The position numbers were made by a program, and so were the translations under genes. From assembly GCA_963682055.1 (NCBI GenBank), contig OY821746.1:21642481-21706480 (forward strand): a stretch of DNA of 64,000 bases, in the 5' to 3' direction. Position 1 is the first letter of the stretch; every line of letters begins with the position of its first letter. This document shows, piece by piece, positions 44,749-53,852 of the stretch. Under the pieces are notes generated by a model. It made no database searches. It was not told where the DNA came from and was given only the letters and a program-made list of their open reading frames with translations. The DNA comes from Primula veris (Eukaryota > Streptophyta > Magnoliopsida > Ericales > Primulaceae).

Positions 44749-44779
44749 TTAGCGTTTTTTTACTAGCTCAAAAAAAATA

Positions 44780-44780
<1 letters not shown>

Positions 44781-44822
<42 letters not shown>
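44781..44822. repeat. AT/AG microsatellite in the methyltransferase leader
   Basis: An AT run followed by an AG run (a CT-rich leader on the minus strand), 33-74 bp upstream of the start codon, in the short stretch left between the gene and the MULE. Confidence 0.9.
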
Positions 44823-44892
44823 TCTAAAGTGTTACAGAGAAGAAGCAGTGATTTATTCAATACGTAAATAAAAATAAAATAAAATAAAATAT

Positions 44893-44901
44893 AAAGCTAA
44901 C
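44893..44901. repeat. Left target-site duplication of the MULE
   Basis: AAAGCTAAC directly precedes the left terminus GAGGTGC. The right partner at 53844-53852 is AAAGCTAAT (8 of 9 bases identical). 9 bp is the classic Mutator length. Confidence 0.88.
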
Positions 44902-44944
44902 GAGGTGCACTTATTACACTACATAATTTCTGAAAAAACGCGTG

Positions 44945-45088
44945 AACCGTAGATTAAATCTACGGTTTACAGTGATCCACTGTAAATCGTAGATTTAATC
45001 TACGGTTTGTATTGATTTAATGCAAACCGTAGATTAAATCTACGGTTTACAGTGGATCACTGTAAACCGTAGATTTAATCTACGGTCT
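44945..45088. repeat. Four palindromes at the left MULE end
   Basis: Four near-perfect palindromes of the form AAACCGTAGAT-ATCTACGGTTT at 44945-44967, 44984-45008, 45024-45048 and 45064-45088. Two of the spacers are themselves palindromic (ACAGTGATCCACTGT and ACAGTGGATCACTGT). The right end keeps a single half-site, which makes the left terminus about 110 bp longer. Confidence 0.92.
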
Positions 45089-45748
45089 GTGTAATTTCAC
45101 AGATTTTTTGAAAATAAAAATTAAAATTAAAATTCTAATAATTAAAATTAAAATACTGAATATTTTTTTCAAATTAAACATGATTTTTTTTTTACATAAA
45201 AATGCCTTATATTTAAAATTTGATATTTTTTTCAAGTGTATAAGTTGATATTTTTTTCAAATAAGACATTTTGTTTTTTTCAAATTTAAAAACAAAATGA
45301 CTTATTTTTTAAATTTTACATAAAATAAATTACGAATATTCTAACAATCTGTAAAAATAAACACAAAATTTATACAAATTTACACAAAAAAAGTTGATTT
45401 GATAAATTTTATGTTTTTGGTTCATGTTATATTTTTGTCAAGTGTATAAGTTGATATTTATTGAATCATTAACTAAATCGTCAATTTTTGTGAAGTTTTT
45501 TTGGTTTGTATTTAACACTTGTATAACGCAATATGCAAACATGAATATAAACTTATAAATTTCATTAAACAAATTTATTAAACAAAATTTACAACAAAAT
45601 TTACAACAAAATTAAACAAAATTTACAACAAAATTTCATAGAACTAAATTTCATAAAACAAATTTATTAAACATTTGTTTACATCATATAAATTTACAAC
45701 AAATTGGAAAAAATAGTAATTTACATAAAATTAAAAATAAAAAACCGA

Positions 45749-48304
45749 TTATGGACTTAGGTCTATAGGTTCTTCATTTGCTTTTTTCTTCCCCGATTGC
45801 TTTTCCAGCGCCATATATAATTTGAAATTTGGTCGAAAAAGTTCCTTCCATGGCGCAGCTGCCTCAGTGCGTGTTTGTTCCCACCGTGCTATAATTCCTG
45901 GCATTGGGAAGATCCCTTCTTTAGGAATAACCTGAGCATAGTGACAACTGTTGACGAACACCATTACAGTCGGGATCCAATATGTCGTTCCCTGAGGCGG
46001 ACCAGTATAAAGAGGTAAAAAAGTAGAGTTCCACACGTTTACCTCTCCATTTTGATTTTCCCATAAGGACAACAATACAATTGGCATATTGTAATGAGAA
46101 GCAATTAAAAAACCATACGACGGAAATCTCATCCATTTCTCAGAAGGTGCGGGATTTGTAGCATGATAAAAATTTAAACTTGATAAAATGTAATCATACC
46201 GGTAAGCTTCAAAGTCAAGATTCTCAAACAGCTCATAATAAACACCTTTCATTTGCTGCAGCTCTTGAAACAATTCACATCTTACCGCGTACCAATCATC
46301 TTCCCCATGCTGTTTACCCGTCGCATTTGCAACTACCCGGAACCCACAGTTACCATCCCCACGCACATCATAAACCGTTTCGATGTAACTATGTAACATG
46401 AACCATATTTGGTCACTGTACAGGAAGGTTGGCCTATTGGGGGTGAGTTTAGGGTTCTGGTTTCGCGGCCTCCTAGTTGGGTTTACCCTTACCTCCGGTG
46501 TTTCATCCGCCTTGCCTTTACCCTTGTCCCTACTAGCACCAGCACTTTGTTCCTCCACATACTCCCATCCCGACTTATCCCTCTTACTAGATTTGTCGCC
46601 TTTTCTAGGTCTCCCCCTATTTGCTCTCACTTCGGGGTCACTGACGGATGTTCTGGCTGGTACGGTTATCTCTCGGAGTTGTGTTTTCATACGCCGTTTT
46701 TCAACATTCGTTTTGCTAGCATAAACACTTTTAAACTCTTCTAGATCACCCTCTACCCCATAATCATCGGTGTTCCCATTATCATCAATTACGTCTAATT
46801 TTTTCCAGAATGGATGAATATATTCTAGAGGAAGAGGCTTCCCGAATAAAATATGTTCACTCATAATATGATGACAAGGTAAACCGTGAGACAATTTAAA
46901 ACCGCAAGAACAATTCTCATCAGCCTGGCCACTACATTTTCTGTGTTCTTGGAATAATAAATCAAAGGCATAGTGTGTGATATACGACCTAAGATTTATA
47001 AATAGAGGCGTTTTTTCAGAATGTGGAAAATAAGACTTGCATTTATCCAACTTCGTCTTAATATCCTCAAACTGTTTTTCTAGAATTCTATTCACCTCTA
47101 CCCAAACAGTTTCAAGCGTGCCAGTATTAGTGGAAAGGGATCTTTTCAGCTTAGCATGTTGTTGTTCGGCTCGATTGCTAGTTCTGTTACCTAGATGTGT
47201 TGTGTGGTTGGTATAGCATGCAACAAACTTTTCAGCATAATCATTTAAAAGCTTGTCTACATACTTAATCACAGCAGGGTACGATTTGTAAGAGGTATTG
47301 AAATTAGTTCGGTTATAATTGTACTCCTCTATCGACTCAGAATCAACCAATAAACCCCAATCATCTAAAAACGTTTGCCACTCCTCGTCAGGGATCTTTT
47401 TACGGCAGTTTTTCAAAACATTTTTTGCAATATGAAAAGTGCACAAAATATGATGAGAATCGGGAAAAACAACGGATAAAGCATTTGATAAGGCCATTTC
47501 CCTGTTGGTTACAAACACCCTAGGTAGTATACACCCCTCCAATGTAACTTTAAATTTTTCCAATGCCCATATATAACTTTCTTGTGTCTCGTCACTCATG
47601 AAAACAAAACCTAAACAATATGTTTGGTTCGTTGATGTCATTCCTACGACTTCTAGAAATGACATATTAAAACGGTTTGTCCTATATGTACAATCCATTA
47701 ACAAGACATCAGGAAAAGCTTTGAACATCCTTATAGAATCGGGGTGTGCAAAAAACAAGTTCTCAAGGGAATGGGTTGATGGGTTCATATTATAGTAGAA
47801 CGTGTAGCGATGGCTATCCAACAAATTAAACAGTTCCTGTATCGGGTTTCTACCATATCGTTCTTTAAATTTCAGTCCGGCCAAAAAATTATGTATCGTT
47901 TTAGTGTTTGATACATTGTCAGGATTTCTATTTTTAATGGCCTCTAATATTGCACCAACTTTAAAACTACTTTGCCTTAAAGTTTTAACAATTTCTTTTT
48001 CATCTTGGGTTAAACGAGCACGTCGTGCTTGCCCTTGGAGGTAAGTTGGAGGTGGGTGGTTATGTTGTCCATTTTCTACGTGACACATCCATTCACCATT
48101 AACTACGTAACCTTTAATGAAAAATGGGCAATCTTTTTTCTTTGTACCTGATTTTACGGAAGATGGTTTCTTTTTTTCGTAAACCCCCGATTTATCACAC
48201 ACAATATCAACATACGGTGTTCTGCTCCCATCACCCCCTCCAGACCTACGAATCGTAAGGATGAAACCCCAATTTCCAGCCACATCAGCAAGATCAGCAA
48301 GCAT
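45749..48304 (-). CDS. MULE transposase fused to an OTU cysteine protease domain
   Basis: 851 codons without a stop from the ATG at 48304. The order is: FAR1/WRKY-GCM1-like zinc DNA-binding segment (about 10-85; Cys36, Cys59, HNH at 81-83); MULE DDE domain (about 195-385) with LLMDCTYRTN (D204) and the Glu of NRAEQQH (E380); SWIM zinc finger CSCG...CHH (C465, C467, C477, H479); an AT-hook-like RGRPRK (563-568); and an OTU-like domain (about 640-795) with GDGNCGFR (catalytic C653) and SCHYAQV (H788). The second DDE position, normally Asp in V-T-D-R-E, is Asn267. An upstream ATG at 48445 is in frame and opens an Asn-rich segment (MNYNYGYDNNQW), but a TAG at 48320-48322 interrupts it at codon 42. 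The original protein was therefore probably about 898 aa. Cleavage is likely lost; DNA binding and OTU activity could survive. Confidence 0.93.
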   Translation of the reverse strand: MLADLADVAGNWGFILTIRRSGGGDGSRTPYVDIVCDKSGVYEKKKPSSVKSGTKKKDCPFFIKGYVVNGEWMCHVENGQHNHPPPTYLQGQARRARLTQDEKEIVKTLRQSSFKVGAILEAIKNRNPDNVSNTKTIHNFLAGLKFKERYGRNPIQELFNLLDSHRYTFYYNMNPSTHSLENLFFAHPDSIRMFKAFPDVLLMDCTYRTNRFNMSFLEVVGMTSTNQTYCLGFVFMSDETQESYIWALEKFKVTLEGCILPRVFVTNREMALSNALSVVFPDSHHILCTFHIAKNVLKNCRKKIPDEEWQTFLDDWGLLVDSESIEEYNYNRTNFNTSYKSYPAVIKYVDKLLNDYAEKFVACYTNHTTHLGNRTSNRAEQQHAKLKRSLSTNTGTLETVWVEVNRILEKQFEDIKTKLDKCKSYFPHSEKTPLFINLRSYITHYAFDLLFQEHRKCSGQADENCSCGFKLSHGLPCHHIMSEHILFGKPLPLEYIHPFWKKLDVIDDNGNTDDYGVEGDLEEFKSVYASKTNVEKRRMKTQLREITVPARTSVSDPEVRANRGRPRKGDKSSKRDKSGWEYVEEQSAGASRDKGKGKADETPEVRVNPTRRPRNQNPKLTPNRPTFLYSDQIWFMLHSYIETVYDVRGDGNCGFRVVANATGKQHGEDDWYAVRCELFQELQQMKGVYYELFENLDFEAYRYDYILSSLNFYHATNPAPSEKWMRFPSYGFLIASHYNMPIVLLSLWENQNGEVNVWNSTFLPLYTGPPQGTTYWIPTVMVFVNSCHYAQVIPKEGIFPMPGIIARWEQTRTEAAAPWKELFRPNFKLYMALEKQSGKKKANEEPIDLSP

Positions 48305-48319
48305 TTCATCCCTTGTTTC

Positions 48320-48445
48320 CTAAGTCAATTCATCAACTTCAAAGTGCTCCGAATAATCAGTTAGCTCATCGTTTGAGCCACTGGATGAATTCGCATTGTT
48401 GTTGTTATTCCATTGGTTGTTGTCATAACCATAGTTGTAATTCAT
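48320..48445 (-). pseudogene. Original N-terminus of the transposase, cut off by TAG
   Basis: In frame with the transposase: ATG at 48445, then 40 further codons rich in Asn, Ser and acidic residues, ending DELT, then TAG. Five codons later comes the internal ATG at 48304. A single CAG-to-TAG change would explain the break. Confidence 0.7.
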
Positions 48446-48579
48446 TTTCGAAAAAGTGTTTGTTTGTATATTTTATTGGGGAGAAATGAGGATTTTTTTA
48501 GAGATTTCCGAAATGTGTTTGTGTTTGATTTTATGGTTTGTTAGAATTGGCAAAATTGAGTCATATTTATAGGGTAAGT

Positions 48580-49172
48580 TTACACTACAAACCGTAGATT
48601 ACTTTTACGGTTTGTAGTGAATTTTTGGTGTAGTCATTTCGAAACTTTAATAATGCATTGAGTAGTCATTTTCGGATAGGGTTGTCAAATCATAATAATT
48701 CAAAAGTGATAAGGTGTTGTCGGAATTATTTTGATAGATATGGTATCCAATGTAGTTTACACTACAAACCGTAGATTACTTTTACGGTTTGTAGTGTTTT
48801 TTTTGGAGTAGTCATTTCGAAACTTTAATAATGCATTGAGTAGTCATTTTCGGATAGGGTTGTCAAGTCATAATAATTCAAAAGTGATAATGTGTTGTCG
48901 GAATTATTTTGATAGATATGGTATCCAATGTAATTTACACTACAAACCGTATATTACTTTTACGGTTTGTAGTTTTTTTTTTTTTTTACGTTGTTTACGG
49001 TGATTCAGTGCAAAAAGTACATTCGTAAAACGTCGCTGCTCAAATCAGGGGTACAAACCGTACATTACTTTTACGGTTTGCACAAAATACATGCAAACCG
49101 TACATTTAATGTACGGTTTGTATGAAATCTGTACAAACCGTACATTAAATGTACGGTTTGTATGTATTTCAG
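48580..49172. repeat. Transposase upstream region: 178-bp tandem repeats and palindromes
   Basis: About 2.6 units of a ~178-bp tandem repeat, starting near 48583, 48762 and 48940. Each opens with the hairpin ACTACAAACCGTAGATTACT then TTTACGGTTTGTAGT. Three more hairpins of the AAACCGTACATT/AATGTACGGTTT type follow at about 49052-49165. The core AAACCGTA-AT matches the palindromes at the left end of the element. This lies just 5' of the transposase gene. Confidence 0.88.
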
Positions 49173-49173
49173 A

Positions 49174-49547
49174 ATATTTAGGGTTTTTTAGGGTTTAGGG
49201 TTTAGGGTTTAGGGTTTAGGGTTTAGGGTTTGTAATTTAGGGTTTAGGGTTTAGGGTTTTTAATATAGGGTTTAGGGTTTAGGGTTTGTAATTTAGGGTT
49301 TAGGGTTTATGGTTTGTAATTTAGGGTTTAGGGTTTAGGGGTTAGGGTTTGTAAATTAGGGTTTAGGGTTTACGGTTTAGCTTTTAGGGTTTAGGGTAAG
49401 TGGTTTGTAATTTAGGGTTTAGGGTTTAGGGTTAGGGTTTGTAATTTAGGGTTTAGGTTTTAGGGTTTGTAATTTAGGGTTTAGGGTTTGTAATTTAGGG
49501 TTTAGGGTTTAGGGTTTAGGGTTTAGGGTTTAGGGTTTGTAAAAACT
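49174..49547. repeat. Telomere-like TTTAGGG array inside the MULE
   Basis: About 370 bp of TTTAGGG units (plant telomere type), interrupted at intervals by GTAATTTAGGG-like joints. It lies between the transposase upstream region and the 3' end of the PMD gene. Because it is internal to a transposon and flanked by element sequence, it is not a chromosome end. Confidence 0.93.
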
Positions 49548-49755
49548 CAATATTGGTCATATCAATTAAAATACAGAATATTTTTTACCCTAAAACATAC
49601 AAATCAAACATACGAATCAAATTAAACTTACGAATTTATAACGTACAAATCAAACATAGAAATCAAATTAAACCTACGAATTTATAATATTCCAACCCTA
49701 GCTAATAATAAAACTGACAAATCAAACATAGAAATCAAATACAAAAACAGTGCAT

Positions 49756-52104
49756 TTATTTTTTTTTGTAACGACTAAATGTTTTAAAGTTGGACATAGG
49801 GAGCATCTTTCCCGCCGATGTTAATCTATCGGATGACGGCTCAGCAGACTCTTCGATTTCGTTTAGCTCCGTACGCCGTCTTTGTCGCTGCTGCGATTCT
49901 GGATGCGGCGCACGCTCGTGGGATGTAACTGTCAACCCTCGACTCCAACTGTCGGTTGACTGATGACTAGGATGATGCTCGAACTGGACATCATCCTGAA
50001 CGTAGCCCGACCCAGCAAAAGAAGCACGACGACCATGACCGCTTGAACTCGGACCCGGACCCTGATCTGTAGTCGGGGGTCGACCTCCACTGGTTCTTCT
50101 ACCGCCGCTACTAGATTCGCCTTCCCCTCTGCCTCTTTCGTCGGGACGCCGACAACTTGCCGACCTAGTGTAATTTCTTGGGTCGTAACGTAGGTCGTCA
50201 TCACCATCGTCGTCGTCGTCGTCGTCATCGTCATCCTCCCCCTCCGACTGTTCATCAGCTGACCCATACGGATTCATACCCATTTCAGCGAACTCCTTAC
50301 GTAGTAAGTCCACGTCCGTTTTCATTTTCGCCCGTTTGAACGATTTGAAACTGCGGCGCAACATCGCTTTCTGTAAAAAAAAACAATAAAAAACGATTTA
50401 TTAGTATTGAAATATACATAAAAAGAAGTAACGATTTATTAGTAAAAAACGATTTAGTAGTTACCATTTTATTGAAGACACCCGTATTCTCCCGGAAACC
50501 GTGAGGGGGCGGGGCAAGTTCAGGTGGGTTTATGAAGATGCGGGTCCGCTCTCTATACCATTTCATGTAACCCGGTGACGTCCCCGTGCCATATTCGCCG
50601 TTAATAAGACGGGTGTGGCGGTCATTCCACACGACTATAAATTCTCCGGTTAGTAAAGGCCAGTCGTGTTTTTGCCCAATCCCATATCTTCTATCCTTGC
50701 CGTGACCCTGTCTTGGTTTCCAGATATACGTAGGGACCCGCTACACAAAACCGAACTGCCTCATGAACCTGTCCGCGGGGTGGTACTCAATCTTCTCATT
50801 ACAAATGAGAGGCACAGAACAATGCCACATATACCGGCCCCGCGTGCAGTATTCCGGATACTGATTAAGATCCCCGTAAGGTTGCCACACTATCTGTAAT
50901 CATCAAATTAGAATATATAAACAATGGTTTAAAAATAGACGAGTAATAAATTCTGCGAAGATAAGACCAATGCAAACATATACAACATATAATACGTAAG
51001 TTACATATAATACGAAAATTATAATTTACCTGTTCAGGCGACATATTGTCAAACTGGTCACGTATGTGGACCACATTATGTCCGTAGACATATGGCGTAA
51101 GGTTAGTTTGCCGCCACATCTTCCATCTGTAATATACAAACAAAAACCGATAAACAATAAATATAACCGGCAGCTAAGTAAATGATAGATGACACAATAA
51201 TATAAAAAAGCAAATCCAATTAAAAAACTAAATAAATATCATACCTGTAACCGAGGGGGAACCTAGGCAAGCCCTCCGGTGGCTCGACATCTTCCGGCAG
51301 CTCTTCACACGGTCTAACCGGCAGTAGTCTGGTAATCGCCCACATATCCAGAAACATAACCGCCCCGCTTACTCCGGTTGTCTTACAACGTACCACCCTG
51401 CATAGATTAGCCTCTAACCAGGCCAGAAGAGCTGATCCCCAACTATACTCAGCACATGTGTCAAAATCCTCCAGAAATGGCAGAGGCCAGAGTGGAATCT
51501 GATCACTGCTCTTATCCGAAAACACATGTGCAGCCAGTAATAATAGCATGGCAGCCCTAGACTGATATAGTAAACGCTCCTCACTAGGGTTGGGGGGTAA
51601 TTCACCGAAGGTCTGTAACATCCAATCAAGTCTAACTGTCAGACAGTTTTGATCGACTTGATTGTCAGCCGGCCTAACACCCAACAAACTCTCCATCATA
51701 GCCAACCTGCTCGCCTTCGTGTCATTCCGCTCCGACCGGGTCACAGCAAGACCATCCACCCTCAGACCGAGCATAATCTCTACATCCTGTAAAGATATCC
51801 CCAACTCTCCCCCGACAAAATGGAACGTGTGCGACTCATCACGCCACCTATCAACTAAGGCTGTAATCAACCCTCGGTCTACGGTATAATTACCTATACT
51901 GTAAATACCGTAAAAACCAGCCCTAATGATATTATGAACTACCCTTTCAGGCGTCGGTATCTGCCAACTATAATTATAAACCCTAATCTTATTGGCATCT
52001 CCTCTACCCGCTTCTCTGCCAGCATCCCAAGTCTGATTAGAAATGTGACCGGTCTGTCGTAAAATACCCAACCTCCCTTTAATCTGTGGACCTGGGTCTG
52101 TCAT
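49756..52104 (-). pseudogene. Plant mobile domain (PMD, MAIN/MAIL-type) gene inside the MULE, one nonsense codon
   Basis: Four exons on the minus strand: 52104-51245, 51126-51030, 50893-50465 and 50370-49756, with GT-AG junctions and consistent phase (667 codons including the stop). The start MTDPGPQIKGRLG is chosen over an ATG 21 codons upstream because the preceding residues are hydrophobic and unlike PMD proteins. PMD hallmarks: ALVDRWRDESHTFHF, GELGISLQDVEIMLGLRVDG, YSWGSALLAWLEANLCR, WKMWRQTNLTPYVYG and MSPEQIVWQPYGD. The C-terminal exon is hydrophilic, with a run of 12 acidic residues. A TAG at 50743-50741 (codon 370) follows FGFV where a Gln is expected; the frame continues intact for 296 more codons, so the gene is otherwise well preserved. 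Host relatives (MAIN, MAIL1) act in genome stability and silencing; the function of transposon-borne PMD proteins is not established. Confidence 0.88.
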
Positions 52105-52224
52105 CCTAACTATGATAACCAAATATAACTCAATTAATGATAACCAAAAAAATGATAACATAACCAATTAATGATAACCAAACAATGATAATTCAATGAT
52201 AACCAAACAATGATAACTCAATTA

Positions 52225-53115
52225 TAACCAATTAATGATAACCAAACACACATTTTTTCATAAACCAAACAATAATAATTAAATTTTTTAATGATAACCA
52301 AACACACATTTTTTCATAAACCAAACAATAATAATTAAATTTTTTAATGATAACCAAACACACATTTTTTCATAAACCAAACAATAATAATTAAATTTTT
52401 TAATGATAACCAAACACACATTTTTTCATAAACCAAACAATAATAATTAAATTTTTTAATGATAACCAAACACACATTTTTTCATAAACCAAACAATAAT
52501 AATTAAATTTTTTAATCATAACCAAACACACATTTTTTCATAAACCAAACAATAATAATTAAATTTTTTAATGATAACCAAACACACATTTTTTCATAAA
52601 CCAAACATAATAATTAAATTTTTTAATCATAACCAAACACACATTTTTTCATAAACCAAACAATAATAATTAAATTTTTTAATCATAACCAAACACACAT
52701 TTTTTCATAAACCAAACAATAATAATTAAATTTTTTAATCATAACCAAACACACATTTTTTCATAAACCAAACAATAATAATTAAATTTTTTAATCATAA
52801 CCAAACACACATTTTTTCATAAACCAAACAATAATAATTAAATTTTTTAATGATAACCAAACACACATTTTTTCATAAACCAAACAATAATAATTAAATT
52901 TTTTAATCATAACCAAACACACATTTTTTCATAAACCAAACAATAATAATTAAATTTTTTAATCATAACCAAACACACATTTTTTCATAAACCAAACAAT
53001 AATAATTAAATTTTTTAATCATAACCAAACACACATTTTTTCATAAACCAAACAATAATAATTAAATTTTTTAATCATAACCAAACACACATTTTTTCAT
53101 AAACCAAACAAAAAT
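52225..53115. repeat. 56-bp minisatellite, about 16 copies, upstream of the PMD gene
   Basis: Nearly identical 56-bp units containing AACCAAACACACATTTTTTC and ATAATAATTAAATTTTTTAA. The main variants are TTAATGATAACC versus TTAATCATAACC, and one unit lacks a base. The homogeneity suggests recent expansion. It begins about 120 bp 5' of the PMD start codon. Confidence 0.96.
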
Positions 53116-53159
53116 AATTCAATTTTTTAATCATAACCAAACACATTCTCAACAATTCA

Positions 53160-53470
53160 AATTAACCAAACAAAATAAAAAAACATGCAAAAATGGGACA
53201 AATATCAACAATTATTAAAATTTCTATAATTAATATAAACAAACAACAAACAATTATATATAGCTAAGTGAATTATGGTTTTGCATATTTTATATATTTT
53301 TTCCTATTTTACAAATTAAAATTACAAAAAATAAAAAAACATGCAAAAATGGGACAAATATCAACAATTATTAAAATTTCTATAATTAATATAAACAAAC
53401 AACAAACAATGATATATAGCTAAGTGAATTATGGATTTGCATATTTTATATATTTTTTCCTTTTTTACAA
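53160..53470. repeat. ~160-bp direct repeat in the MULE
   Basis: About 53165-53308 and 53328-53462 are near-identical, sharing AACATGCAAAAATGGGACAA, TTCTATAATTAATATAAACA and TATAGCTAAGTGAATTATGG. Confidence 0.9.
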
Positions 53471-53694
53471 ATTTAAATTACACAAAAAACATAATAAATT
53501 AGAGAATAAAAGATATACCCTTGAATTATGGATAAGTTTGATTGATGATTTGGGGTTTTTTGTTAATAAAGTTGATAGTTAATGTGGTTGATTGATTTGG
53601 GTGATTTTTTGGGTTGAAAATTGGGGGTTTTTGAGAGAAAGAGAGAGAGTGTAGAATAAAATTTAATTTTTTTTAAAAAATTCGTAACTTTCTG

Positions 53695-53790
53695 TTTTTT
53701 CCAGGGACTGTCTGTGTAATTTTTGCAGGGACTGACTGTGTAATTTTGAAAAGCAGGGACTGACTGTGTAATTTTCAAAAAAATTACACA
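53695..53790. repeat. Right subterminal repeats of the MULE
   Basis: Three copies of GGGACTG-CTGTGTAATTTT followed by an inverted ATTACACAGACCGTAG that matches the left-end wording CTACGGTCTGTGTAATTT. Confidence 0.85.
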
Positions 53791-53843
53791 GACCGTAGAT
53801 TGTGCGTTGATACAGAATTTTTGTAGTGCTTTAAGAGCACCTC

Positions 53844-53852
53844 AAAGCTAAT
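53844..53852. repeat. Right target-site duplication of the MULE
   Basis: AAAGCTAAT directly follows the right terminus GCACCTC; it pairs with AAAGCTAAC at 44893-44901. Confidence 0.88.

Larger units (their letters stand above)
44902..53843. mobile_element. Complete 8.9-kb Mutator-like element carrying transposase-OTU and PMD genes
   Basis: The element is 8,942 bp. The left terminus GAGGTGCACTTATTACACTA pairs with the complement of the right terminus, GAGGTGCTCTTAAAGCACTA. The match continues through CA-AATTTCTG and the subterminal wording CTACGGTCTGTGTAATTT. The 9-bp TSDs differ at one base. Contents, left to right: left palindrome array, transposase-OTU gene (minus), palindrome/178-bp repeat region, telomere-like array, PMD gene (minus), 56-bp minisatellite, 160-bp direct repeat, right subterminal repeats. 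The transposase family and 9-bp TSD make it a MULE even though CACTACA lies near the ends. Both genes carry apparently inactivating changes, so it is probably no longer autonomous. Confidence 0.93.

Noticed and set aside
44560..44766. Plus-strand frame with a long IYIYIY stretch
   Set aside because: A translation of the AT microsatellite, antisense to methyltransferase exon 1.
46180..46744. Three plus-strand frames of 73-111 codons
   Set aside because: They are antisense shadows of the transposase-OTU coding frame.
45749..48304. A domesticated FAR1/FHY3-like transcription factor
   Set aside because: The gene lies inside an element with inverted ends and TSD, and two of three DDE residues plus an OTU domain are retained.
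49174..49547. A true telomere or chromosome end
   Set aside because: It is interrupted, short, and flanked on both sides by transposon sequence.
49932..50267. Minus-strand 111-codon frame starting MGQLMNSRRGRM
   Set aside because: An out-of-frame shadow of the acidic last PMD exon; the PMD frame fits the splice sites.
52225..53115. CRISPR-like array
   Set aside because: The repeats are contiguous 56-bp units with no unique spacers, in a plant transposon; it is a minisatellite.
44919..53827. The large element as a CACTA transposon, because CACTACA occurs near both ends
   Set aside because: The inverted match continues outward to GAGGTGC, the flanking duplication is 9 bp rather than 3, and the transposase is MULE-type.
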